NCBI RefSeq assembly: GCF_017591435.1
Contig: NC_059295.1
Coordinates: forward strand, 42,216,282-42,280,281
From: Portunus trituberculatus
Taxonomy: Eukaryota > Arthropoda > Malacostraca > Decapoda > Portunidae
Direction of reading: 5' to 3'
DNA: 64,000 bases
Shown here: piece by piece, positions 49,329 through 64,000 of the stretch
Numbering within the stretch: the first letter of the stretch is position 1
Layout of the letters: each line of letters opens with the position of its first letter
Notes under the pieces: model-generated
Told to the model about the DNA's origin: nothing
What the model saw: only the letters and a program-made list of their open reading frames with translations
Databases searched by the model: none
Translations under genes and position numbers: made by a program

Positions 49329-50264
49329 CAGTAAGGTCCCGGGTTACGTCAGTCTCGAGTTACGTCAAACTCGTAGTTACGTCAGTCCACTATAAGGCAA
49401 TTTAAGATTAAAAAAATGGAAAATTTATAAATCATAAAGTGCGGGATTTATTGTTATTGTTGGCTGCCAGGCGTCACTAGTGGTTACCCGCCACACCGCC
49501 CGCCTCACGCTTGAATACAATAACACCCTGTCTCAGTTCCACCACACCGTCGCCCCTGGCAAGAGTGTTATCCTACTTCTGCGTTTACTGACTCAAGATC
49601 TAAAGTATCTTGCTCAATGGCACCAAAGAGAAAACTCCTTAGTGACAGCAGTGATGCTAAGAAAAGGAAAACCATTATGCTACAAGAAAAAATGAGAAGG
49701 GAGGCAGCAGCTGTGTATGAGAGAGGGAAGAAGAAAATGGGAAGCCCGTTACCATGACAACGCGGGGGGTTGACGACCTTGAGGGCTCGCGCACCCACCA
49801 TCACAACAATAACAACTCCGGAGCCTTCGCCTGGGCCACACGACACTCGCAGCTCACTTGCACCGTCTGCGCCTGTCTGCTGATCCCTATTGCATTTCCT
49901 GCTCTGCTGCCCACGCTTCTACTCCCACCGCACTACACTACGCTCCCAGCTATCCGCCCTGAACGTCACAACATTCGACCTGCCCACCCTCCTGGCGGCC
50001 TCAGGCGTCCACCCCTCTCGGCAACCTGCAATCCTTCGCGTTCGCAGCCCTAATCAACAACAAAAACAAGCTTGTGTTTCATATTCCTACATAGTTGTAA
50101 ATAATATAACAATATAACCTTTAACTTACCTGAATGACCATAAACAATGATTGGTTGAAAACTCGATAATATGCTTTGAAATGTATGGAAACTCGAGTTA
50201 CGTACAAAATCAACTTACGTCATGTTTCAGGAATGTAACTCTGACGTAAACTGAGACCTTACTG
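49329..50264 (+). mobile_element. Tigger-like element, CAGTAAGGTCCCGGGTTACG family
   Basis: 936 bp, TA at 49327-49328 and 50265-50266. Ends CAGTAAGGTCCCGGGTTACG and ...GTAAACTGAGACCTTACTG. Several GTTACGTC repeats lie inside both ends. It encodes the short start at 49617. Confidence 0.88.
49617..49757 (+). pseudogene. Tigger-like transposase, N-terminal 46 residues
   Basis: MAPKRKLLSDSSDAKKRKTI, then MLQEKMRREAAAVYERGKKK, stop. The MAPKRK start and position in the element fit a pogo/Tigger transposase; the HTH is altered and the rest is missing. Confidence 0.65.
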
Positions 50265-50326
50265 TATTTTCATTTCTGTAGGGGTGACTTTTGATGTGCT
50301 GGAACGCATATGACGATTTTCATGTA

Positions 50327-51364
50327 CAGGCAACCCCCGTTTAACGAAGGGGTTACGTTCCTAAAAAGCACTTCGTTAAGCGAACCGATTATAACAAGTT
50401 TAACCCCTGATTTGAACTTCCATTGAGAGTAAGCAAAGTGAGAGTGCATCATAGTACAGTGAAAGGTTTAATGAAAGTAAAAATTATGAAGTTAAACATT
50501 TAGGTAGTTTAGTTTAAGTCATTATAATGTACACTAATGTATGTATGTACGTAACTTTATAATGTTGATGATCTTATCTTTATGAAGGGAGGGAGAGTGA
50601 AACAGGAAATACACTAACCGGCAACCTGTGGAATGTAAACAAAGTGCGCATCATGGTACTGCATACAAAACTTATGTACCATATTTCCACAAGGCTTTCC
50701 ATTTTATCCATTGTAGAGTCACGAGTTCTGGTGGTTCTTTAGCTTGCAAGGAAGATGAGGTCTCACTAGCCTTCTTAATAGAGTCTCTTGACTTGAAAAT
50801 AGTAGACAGTAGATGGAGTCAAGCCATGGTGGGAAGCAATGTTATTAGTTTTCTGGCCTTTCTCTTGTCTGTGAATAATACCCAGCTTCACTTCGAGAGT
50901 AAGACACTTCCTGGTCTTCTTAGGAACGTTAGGCCACATTGCAGGGTGTTTTGGTGGTAAGTTGAACTAAGGAAGATGAGCTGCTGGTGATGCTGTTATG
51001 TTTTGACTGGGCAGTGAGTGGTGTGTGTGATCTTGATGCTACAGGTGACACAGAATTTCTTCTGAGTCAGGCTTTTGTATCGGCAGAGCCTGTGTTGTCC
51101 ACAAGAGGCTTGATCTTGATCTTTATTCTACAGGTGTCTCAGGATTTCTCCTGAGGCAGGCCTTAGTACCAGCAGCTCCTGATGTATTTAAAAGCCTGTC
51201 AGCTTGCATGATACAGTAGGGCTTTCAAATTTGGAAAAAATTACCTGGATAAAACTTCGTTAAAGCGAGTTTGGTGTTCGTTAAACGAGCAGATGGTAGT
51301 AAAATGAAACCTTCGTTATAGCGAAATTTCGTTGTGTGAACCTTCGTTAAACGGGGGTTGCCTG
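50327..51364 (-). mobile_element. Tigger-like element, CAGGCAACCCCCG family, reverse orientation
   Basis: 1038 bp, TA at 50325-50326 and 51365-51366. Ends CAGGCAACCCCCGTTTAACG and ...AACGGGGGTTGCCTG. Same family as 48305-49280 but opposite orientation, so the two copies about 1 kb apart form a long inverted repeat. It holds two similar pieces (near 51025-51080 and 51110-51170: TTCTGAGTCAGGCTTT.., TCCTGAGGCAGGCCTT..). Confidence 0.88.
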
Positions 51365-51526
51365 TATTTTCATTTCTGTAAGGGTGACTTTTGACGTGCT
51401 GGAACGCATTCCCTATTATTACATGTTATAATGGGTTCGGTATGCGGTAATTTCAATTTACGGTAAGGTTTCCAGGAACGCATATGTACCGTATGACGAG
51501 GACCTATTGTATATATGTATATATAC

Positions 51527-51529
<3 letters not shown>

Positions 51530-51598
<69 letters not shown>
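51530..51598. repeat. (AT)n array
   Basis: Follows the right end of the Tigger element that ends at 51509. Confidence 0.93.
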
Positions 51599-51601
<3 letters not shown>

Positions 51602-52090
51602 TGGTGTTAAAGTGATAATTGAACCATGAAAAACTTGTGGTTTACTGTACTATAAAAATCCATGAAAATTGCAGTGGAAGGTTGTAAGAAGTGGAGCTTT
51701 ATAACAGGTTATGAGAGCTTGAAAACAATGTTAATGGTGCTTATCCCACTGCATCAAGAAGTGTTGCATTGTGATAGATTTTTTATTCTCTTCTCTAGTT
51801 AGATTTTTTTTATTGCTCCTCAAAGCTTTGGATATCCTCATTGACACGGCCTTTTACATTTATATTTTTGTTTTCTTCGTTGACCTTTTTTTGGTCTCAT
51901 TGGAGAAATACACTCACTCATAGTGGCAACATTTTGTTCCATCTGGTAAGGCAGGATGGTAACTCTGATTTATATCTCATACCTTTTCAGTACAGGGTGA
52001 ACAAAATATGATGTGAAAGATGAACTCATTTTGTCTTACTCAGAGCAGAATTTCATCCTACTGTCTTAAGCTGTGTTTCTGAATATACTG
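51599..52090 (+). other. Unassigned intron sequence
   Basis: About 490 bp, AT-rich; no coding or transposon end recognised. Confidence 0.6.
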
Positions 52091-53321
52091 ACTAGTTCAC
52101 CACTGCCATCTCTTCTGTCTCTAAAGCTGAACTCTTCTCTCAAACCTTTGCTCACAACTCCACCTTGGATGATTGTGGGCTTGTCCCTCCCTCTCCTCCT
52201 CCCTCTGACTATTTCATGTCTACAATTAAAATTCTTCATAATGATGTTTTCCATGCCCTCGTTGGCCTTAACCCCTGGAAGGCTTATGGACCTGATGGGG
52301 TCCCTCCTATTGTTCTCAAAAATTGTGCTTCCGTGCTTGCACCTTGCCAGGCCAAACTCTTTCAACTTTGTCTATAGACTTCTACCTTTCCTTCTTGCTG
52401 GAAGTATGCCTACATTCAGCCTGTTCCCAAAAAGGGTGACCGTTCTAATCCCTCAAACTACCGTCCTATAGCTTTAATCTCTTGCTTGTCTGAAGTTTTT
52501 TAATCTATCCTGAATAGGAAGATTCTCAAACATCTGTCACTTCACAATCTTCTGTCTGATCGCCAGTATGGCTTCCGTCAAGGTCACTCTGGTGATCTTC
52601 TGGCTTTCCTTACTGAGTCTTGGTCATCCTCTTTTAGAGATTTCGGTGAAACTTTTGCTATAGTGTTAGACATATCAAAAGCTTTTGATAGAGTCTGGCA
52701 TAAAGCTTTGATTTCAAAACTGCCCTCCTATAGCTTCTATCCATCTCTCTGCAACTTTATCTCAAGTTTCCTTTCTGACCTTTTTATTGCTGCTGTGGTA
52801 GACGACCACTGTTCTTCTCCTAAATCTATTAATAGTGGTGTTCTTCATGGTTCTGTCCTGTCACCCACTCTCTTTCTATTACTCATTAATGACCTTAACC
52901 AAACTTCTTGTCCTATCCATTCCTACGCTGATGATACCACCCTACATCTTTCCACATCCTTTCAGAGACCACCAACCCTTCAGGAAGTCAACAGATCACA
53001 CAGGGATGCCACAGAACGCCTGACTTCCGATCTTTCTAAGATTTTTTATTGGGGCAGAAAAAATCTAGCAGTTTTCAATGCCTCAAAAACTCAATTCCTC
53101 CATCTATCAACTTGACACAACCTTTCAGACAACTATCTCCTCTTCTTCAATGACACTCAACTGTCCCCCTCTTCCACATTGAATATCCTCAGTCTGTCCT
53201 TTACTCAAAATCTTAACTGGAAACTTCACATCCCATCCCTTGCTAAAACAGTTTCTATGAAGTTAGGCGTTCTGAGGCATCTCCGCCAGTTTTTCTCACC
53301 CCTCCAACTGCTAACTCTGCA
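52091..53321 (+). mobile_element. LINE-A copy 2, 5'-truncated, upstream part
   Basis: Begins within the linker before RT (KAELFSQTF-type wording as at 1680 in copy 1). RT: AYGPDGVPPIVLK near 52280, a QYGFRQGHSGDLL block near 52567, then 52663-53115 open with LDISKAFDRVWHKALISKLP, a changed VLHGSVLSPTLF, and YADD at 52924-52935. It is cut at 53321 by a Tigger-type element. Confidence 0.88.
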
Positions 53322-54123
53322 CAGGAATACCCTGATAACCGAAGTGGTTACGTACCTGAAAGACTATTTGAATAGCGAAACTTCGGTTATTGAAGCAATT
53401 TTTCCCGTAAGTATGTTAATAAAAGGAGACAATACGTTCCAAGTACTCTCCTGACTTCCATTAACTATCTACCTCCTCCCCCCAAGAAAAGCATAACAAA
53501 ACACAAAATATCTTGTTTTCTTTGGAAATTTATTACAAATGAAATAACATAACATGCGTGGTGGTCTGCAGCCAGGCAGGCATCAACCAGAATGCGTAGG
53601 TGAGTGTTGATAAACAGCTGTGTGGTTCACTGTTGAGGCAGCCCAGGAGGGAGGCGGCAGGGTTGCCACATCAGAATCTGAAGTCTCAATTTCTGCGACT
53701 CATTTGAGGTTTTGGAGGGTTAGAGTCGACTAGTTAGAGAATTTTAGGGTCACTAGACGAGGATGGGGACAGGGATGCTTTTTACCAGCAGGAAGGGAAG
53801 GGGATGAACTATGCTTGGGCATTTTGCACAAACTGAAGGCACAGAACAGGAAAAAAAAGCACAAAGCACTGGAAAAATGCCACAGATCCTCTCAGTACAA
53901 TGGAAGGCACACAAGTGAACTGAGAGCGGGAAAACAGATGCGCGGAAAACAACACACACCTGCATGACCATACGCACCACCTCACGCCAAACGAAATTCG
54001 GCTGTAGTTTCAAATTCAGAAGAGCGAAGCAGACCATTCGGATTGCAGAAATGTTCACTAATTTTTTATTTTCGAAAGAGTGAATCTTCGGTTATCGAAC
54101 CTGCGAATAGCGGGGTATTCCTG
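53322..54123. mobile_element. Tigger-like element (CAGGAATACCC family) in LINE-A
   Basis: 802 bp. Ends CAGGAATACCCTGATAACCG and ...GCGGGGTATTCCTG share a perfect 11 bp inverted repeat, with further ATAACCGAAG inside. The flanks are CA and TG rather than TA and TA, perhaps mutated. It interrupts LINE-A between CTAACTCTG and GGGGCCTTATCTGCC. The protein is not recognised. Confidence 0.78.
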
Positions 54124-54654
54124 TGTAGGGGCCTTATCTGCCCGTGTATGGAGTACTCTTTGCATGTTTGGGGGGTTCCAATCACAGTTTTACTAGATAG
54201 GTGGAATCAAAGCTTTTCGTCTCATCAACTTCCCTCCTCTAACTAACTTTCTTCAGCCTTTTTCTCACTGCCAAAATGTTGCATCTCTTTCTATCTTTTA
54301 TCGCTATTTTCATGCTAACTGTTCTACTGATCTTGCTAACTGTGTGCCTCCTCTCCTCCTGTGGCCTCGCTGCAGAAGGCTTTCTTCTTCCTCTCATCCC
54401 TATTCTGTCCAACTCTCTAATGCAAGAGTTAACCAGTACTCCCAATCATTCATACCTTTCACTGGTAAACTCTAGAACTCCCTCCCTGCATCTGTATTTC
54501 CGACTTCCTACGACTTGTCTTTTAAGAGGCATTTGCTCCCTAATTTTGTCTGACGCTGTCCTCTTTGTTAAGAGCCAGTACTCAAGTGGGCCTTTTTTAA
54601 TCTCTTTTTTTGCCCTTGGCTGGTTCTCTTCCCTTCATAAAAAAAAAAAAAAAA
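54124..54654 (+). mobile_element. LINE-A copy 2, 3' end
   Basis: Continues with ICPCMEYSLHVWGV and the C-terminal region (NARVNQ.. in shifted frames) and ends in poly(A) at 54638-54654. This is 30 bp before the last TFIIE-beta exon. Confidence 0.88.
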
Positions 54655-54684
54655 GGAAACTAATGAGAGTTTTTGTGCCCACAG
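54655..54684 (+). promoter_or_regulatory. GTF2E2: Branch point and acceptor of the last TFIIE-beta intron
   Basis: GGAAACTAATGAGAG then TTTTTGTGCCCACAG. CTAAT around A54663 is a plausible branch site, 21 nt from the AG at 54683-54684. This is all the host intron that remains after the LINE-A poly(A). Confidence 0.7.
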
Positions 54685-54822
54685 GGAATCAAGTCGATGC
54701 AAGACACAGGGCCGAAGATTAAGCCTATCCGTAAGAAAGTGAGAAAATCTCGGTCTCGAGCTACTAAGATTTCTGACAATGAGCACATGCAACATGTTCT
54801 GCAGACTTATGATGATGCCTAG
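54685..54822 (+). CDS. GTF2E2: TFIIE-beta (GTF2E2), last coding exon
   Basis: 45 codons plus TAG. Reads GIKSMQDTGPKIKPIRKK, a basic stretch VRKSRSRATK, and DNEHMQHVLQTYDDA. The family has GI.SMQ directly after the EYL-KQ end of the previous domain, a basic helix region, and an ending like NEHL..VL..Y.D, so both content and phase (0) fit. The C-terminal basic part is known to bind DNA and other basal factors. No frameshifts. Confidence 0.95.
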   Translation, partial: GIKSMQDTGPKIKPIRKKVRKSRSRATKISDNEHMQHVLQTYDDA

Positions 54823-55381
54823 CATATCCTGCTTTGCTACCATTTACCTCTGGTCCTTCTGTCCTTTCCCTTCTTCCTTTTCAGCATCACAACTGCCACT
54901 CATTTCAAAGAAAACACATTTTTGTAGAGTAAATATTTACTTCTGAGTCTACTGACCTGGAAGTTATATTACTCTTCTGTAAAAACACTGATGATATAAG
55001 TTCTCTCTTCCTGTTGTCTCTATTTGTTGTTTTGGTTTTCAGGTTTTTCTATTTGTTTAATTTTTCTGTACTATTTTCTTTAGTTTATTATCTAATATTT
55101 CACATGTATTTCTTTCCTTTTGCCTACACATTCACATAAATTATTTTTTTTTTTTTTACTTATTCATGTATTTGTTTATTTATTTTTTACTTAGTTTTCT
55201 CCATTCTTCCTTCCTTCACTTTGTACCTTCTTACACTTATATGCTTTCATGTTTTTTACACATTTTCTCATGCCTTCAAATTAGTTAGTTGTGTTGCTTG
55301 GAGAAAGTTGGTTTCTCAATTGTCTCCTTAGATATGCTATCTGGTTTGGTGTTGGTATTCCAAGACAGTTAAGGGAAGGAG

Positions 55382-55387
55382 AATAAA
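55382..55387 (+). terminator. GTF2E2: Candidate poly(A) signal 1 of TFIIE-beta
   Basis: AATAAA 560 bp after the stop, followed within 30-60 bp by GT-rich GTTATGTGTGGATATGGG, which fits a downstream element. Confidence 0.5.
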
Positions 55388-55857
55388 TTTTATCCTCTTA
55401 CACCAGGTTATGTGTGGATATGGGTGTGGATTTGAGTGTAGCATATGTATTGATTGGTATGTTTTAGAGGACCCATCAGTCTCTGGTGTAGGTAAGTATC
55501 TTTGAGCTGCAGTATTGTGCTAATTTCCTGAAAATGAGTATTGAGAAGTGGTACATGGCTGTCTTATCAGATATGGATGGAACCTCATTGGAGCATGATT
55601 GTGCAGTTGCATTTACATTTATTACTATTTCATTTGCTCCATATTAGCTTCCAGTCTTTTGCCTTGAAACTACTATTTTTTCTTCCATTGAAAGTTAATG
55701 AAATGATATGTAAACATATTGTTATGTTCTGTTGTTTTAGATTGTTATGCCTTCAATGTTTTACCTTTAAACATGTTATGTTTGATTGTCTTGACAAGAT
55801 GCAGTGCAAATTTGAGTGAAGAGCAGTCCATAATTCAATACTATTTTATGTCTTACG

Positions 55858-55863
55858 AATAAA
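55858..55863 (+). terminator. GTF2E2: Candidate poly(A) signal 2 of TFIIE-beta
   Basis: AATAAA about 1.04 kb after the stop, followed by TTGTTTTGTGGTAGGG about 30-45 bp on. Which of the two is used cannot be decided from sequence. Confidence 0.45.
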
Positions 55864-60506
<4,643 letters not shown>

Positions 60507-60560
60507 CAGTGGTCCCCAAGCCTTTTTGGACTGTTGCCCCTTGGCTCCCACTCACACCAC
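60507..60560 (+). mobile_element. Possible hAT-type terminus, one end only
   Basis: CAGTGGTCCCCAAGCCTTTT looks like the common hAT/MER5-type terminal repeat (CAGTGGTTCCCAA.CTTTTT). I did not find the opposite end or an 8 bp duplication. Confidence 0.4.
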
Positions 60561-62018
60561 TGAAGCCCTCCTACCCACACAAACACAAGCAACTGAATAC
60601 AACTGAGATTAACTAAAACTAACACACCTTCACTAGCTGTGAATTAAAGTAGGACTGATTGACCATTTCCAGCACTAGGTACTACCTCTCAATTCTCAAT
60701 TCCGTACCTGATTGCTTCACGTCCATTATAGAGGCAGGACATTAAATAATCATGAATATTACAGTACAGTAATCACACTGATATAGTTTTAAGATTGTTT
60801 GGATGCTGATATGCAGACATTGATAATAATAGTATGTCTTTGGATTCATTAATAACAAAATTTGAAATACACAACACTAAAATATTTTTGGATTGGTGCC
60901 TATCCCTTCCTCCTCCCTTTTCCTTACTGCTTCTGGGACCCTTCCAATGCCCAAATGGGGTAGTGGTACCACCCACTGTGGGAAACCCTGTCATAAAAGA
61001 TTCAGAATATATAAAAGAGCACCTACAATTGTCAATGTTGCACATCAGATGCCTCGAAGTCATGTTAGAAGGCATTCCAGTTGCAAGTTTCAGCAAAACA
61101 GGGCAAGCAAGCATCACTGTCGCTGTTCAACCATGGTTAAGACTTGTGAACCGATACAACGAGCATCTCTATATCACCTGCCCATTATAACGGTCACAAC
61201 TCATAACCACGGAAATAAGGCCTCCTGCTTTTATGCCTCTTGTAGAGTGTAGTGGGCCCTCCAGCCTGTCTGGGGAATAGATGAATTATAGTTAATGCCT
61301 GAAGTGATAATATGAATAAGTGCTTTATCTTGTAGAGGCAAGATGTGGAAAGAAATGAAAGCTTTATTTGAAGGGGAAAAAGAAATTGATGTTCAAATCA
61401 AAGACACATAATAATAGTGGCAGAAAATGGATGCACCCAACACTTCATCAATTCCTTCAAGTGAAATAATGGTGGTGTCAATAGATGAGCACCACAAAGT
61501 TACAGTAAGGTTACAAGTTATAGTGAAGAGAGAGAGAGAGAGAATGATGATAGTAGCGCAGCAGAGGAGGAAAGAAGGATGAAGTGGTAACAGGTGTTTC
61601 AGTTATTGATCCAGTACACAGGTGTGCTAAGTATGTAAGCAAGGAGGCAAAAGAGGAAACACACACACACACACACACAGAAAATGGAAAATAAGATATA
61701 AATGAAATTTGGAATACGAAAAATGTGATAAAGATAGATAATGAATAATGATTAAATAAGTTAGAGATAACAGGAGGAAAGCTACAAATGATTAGTGTTG
61801 TGTAGTAGGAGAGCCAAAGGTGAGATGGAGCAGTGGCGAGGGTAAGCGATTCAAGACAGGTGTGTCAAGAAACCAGGTGTTGAGTATTGATTGGAAGCAA
61901 AGGACAGAGTGGGGAGAGTGCTAGTTTGGGATGAATACTGGCGTGATGATTCCAACTGTTGAATATGTATGAATAATAATATAAGTGTGTGAAGAGAGGA
62001 GGGAAAGGGATGCACGTG

Positions 62019-62170
62019 TGACATGGAGGGGAGGGACGTGTGTGAGGCATGGAGGGGAGAGATGTGTGTGGGAGGAACCTGTGTGAGGCACGGAGAAATT
62101 TACGTGGATGAGGGATGGATGGAGGGACGTGTGAAACATGGAGGGGAGGGACGTGTGAAGTATAGGGGGT
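62019..62170 (+). repeat. G-rich imperfect minisatellite
   Basis: Repeated CATGGAGGGGAGGGACGTGTG-like units (about 25-30 bp), at least four, interrupted by GAGGAACCTGTGTG and similar. Strongly purine-biased on this strand. Confidence 0.7.
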
Positions 62171-62648
62171 TGGGGGGAAGGAACGAAATCGGCAATGCTT
62201 TGCAAATAATGTGGAATTCGAGGAGATACAAAAAGTACATTATATCACTTTTTCGCTTCCCTCCATTATCCCAGTGAAGAGTCTGGGGGTATGGTTAGGT
62301 TCCGTCTACATTCTACACTGTTGGTCATGTGGTGGTCTGGCCTGGGAGTGGCTTCAGCAGACATACTACCCACTTTACATAGATACGTACAGGCAGCATT
62401 GATAGGAAGGAAGTCTGTGGATTGTTACTGAAGGAGCCTTGAGGTCTCCGATCCTTAGGTACACTCCCATATTTTACTTTTATTGAAAAAAAAGAAGAAA
62501 ATAATAGGCCATTGAAAGACTCCAGATTTCCGAATACATACTTTGCAGATCTTTATTTATTAGTCAAGAATTGCGACTCACATTTTAATTCTTAAAAGAA
62601 TAACAAATTCATAGCCTTTATAACCTACATTATGATCATTATCATCAT

Positions 62649-62651
62649 CAT

Positions 62652-62694
<43 letters not shown>
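62649..62694 (+). repeat. (ACT)n microsatellite
   Basis: About 15 units of TAC/ACT. Confidence 0.9.
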
Positions 62695-62917
62695 GTCATC
62701 ATTATTGTTACTAATATTATAGTTATTGTCTTTCCTGTTATTGTTAGTAATAATACTCTTGTTTTACACCATGAACTAAAACATTTGCATTTAACTTGAA
62801 CATTACGCCATCGAGGCAATAAGACTTAACGTGCTCATAAATATTGTGAAGCTCGAGAAGCTACACGTGAATTCCATAGAAAAATGTACTATGCACTCCT
62901 CAGAAAAAAATGGATGT

Positions 62918-63057
<140 letters not shown>

Positions 63058-63724
63058 AACATCTGTACATTTTCCACATGACGAAATATTTCTTTGAAGA
63101 AAGTTATTTTTCGCATCATTAGCTAGCTCATTACCTTGACACTTTGAACACACAAACAAAACATCTGATTCGTCGCGCACCAAGATGTGTCGCGTCATGA
63201 CGTGAAATTCTCACGCGAGACTTGCAGCTCTAAGCATGTAGGTACTTTAAAATACTTTGTTCCTTCATCAAAACCATTTTTAAAGGCCTAAATATTATAT
63301 TAGTTCTCATAGGTATCTTTACCCGGTGATTATCTAAAATCTTTGATAGATAGTAATGGAAATACTTTTAAAGATCATAGTAATTCTCACGAGAGCCTGT
63401 TGATAGTGGTGGGCTAAAATGCCGAAATATTACAGAATGCAAAGCTTGGAAGTGCCGGCTGCTGCGGTACAGTGCCGAGCGGTGCTAAAAAGCAGAAGAC
63501 ATGACGCAACGTAACACGTGGCACAACTGGGCCACGAGCATTAAGACATTATCTAAAATGTAACAAGTGATTATGGGCTCAATTTCAATCCGAACAGTTT
63601 AGTCACTACTATAAGGAAGTACATCGCAAGAAAGAAAGAAGAAATGCCATTGATGATTCGCTCTTAAGGAATTTTTTATTGAAATCTTTTCATGTTTTTT
63701 TTTTTTTTTCTATCCTTTATTTTC

Positions 63725-64000
<276 letters not shown>

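Larger units (their letters stand above)
47055..51509 (+). mobile_element. Tigger-like element copy 2, holding three further Tigger-type elements
   Basis: Left end CAGTAAGTCCACGTTATACG, right end ...GTACCGTATGACGAGGACC-TATTG at 51509. Own sequence is 47055-48304, 49281-49328, 50265-50326 and 51365-51509; the rest is three insertions at TA. The coding remnant is at 47394-48194. The elements inside have different termini, so they are different families. Confidence 0.82.

Noticed and set aside
60773..61252. Overlapping ORFs of about 115 aa on both strands as a new gene
   Set aside because: No recognisable motif, no splice or start context, and all frames are equally open; at most part of a hAT-like remnant.

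Overview
This is eukaryotic DNA: one split host gene buried in a very dense transposon landscape. The host gene is the beta subunit of general transcription factor TFIIE (GTF2E2/TfIIEbeta), on the + strand. Five exons are visible (9628-9717, 13020-13182, 17817-18014, 19537-19710, 54685-54822). All reading-frame phases agree across the junctions, and the protein is closer in wording to arthropod TFIIE-beta than to vertebrate. The first exon, with the start codon, was not found and is probably upstream of the window. Protein similarity, very long (AC)n, (CT)n, (TA)n and (TTA)n runs, tRNA-derived SINEs with AC tails and the LINE families suggest an arthropod, most likely a decapod crustacean such as a crab; the exact taxon is inference.

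Region 1-9308 is made of mobile elements. A CR1/L2-like LINE (LINE-B) is split by a full-length-looking LINE of another family (LINE-A, 138-3260). Its 3' tail is split by a 2.8 kb TIR element (3807-6587) that encodes a broken FEN/XPG-like nuclease with a Cys-rich C-terminus. A tRNA-derived SINE follows, itself split by two back-to-back TTAA-flanked elements. Region 9309-19710 holds the first four visible exons with short introns that carry a Tigger/pogo element, a piggyBac remnant, a 2 kb inverted repeat and smaller elements.

Region 19711-54684 is one intron of about 35 kb that begins with a GC (not GT) donor. It contains a five-level nest: LINE-B, holding a Tigger-like element at TA, holding a piggyBac-like element at TTAA, holding a Ty3/gypsy LTR retrotransposon at CACC, whose left LTR holds a second piggyBac. 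The LTR element lies on the minus strand and has the unusual gene order Gag-PR-INT-RT-RNase H (integrase before RT, as in Gmr1-like elements) and a Gag that resembles the SCAN domain. Two more LINE-B copies, a palindromic MITE, a SINE, a series of TA-targeting pogo/Tigger-type elements separated by (TA)n/(CA)n arrays, a Tigger holding three further Tiggers, and a LINE-A copy ending 30 bp before the last exon fill the rest.

Region 54823-64000 is the 3' UTR and downstream DNA: two plausible poly(A) signals, long microsatellites, one hAT-like end and a G-rich minisatellite. No further host gene could be supported there.
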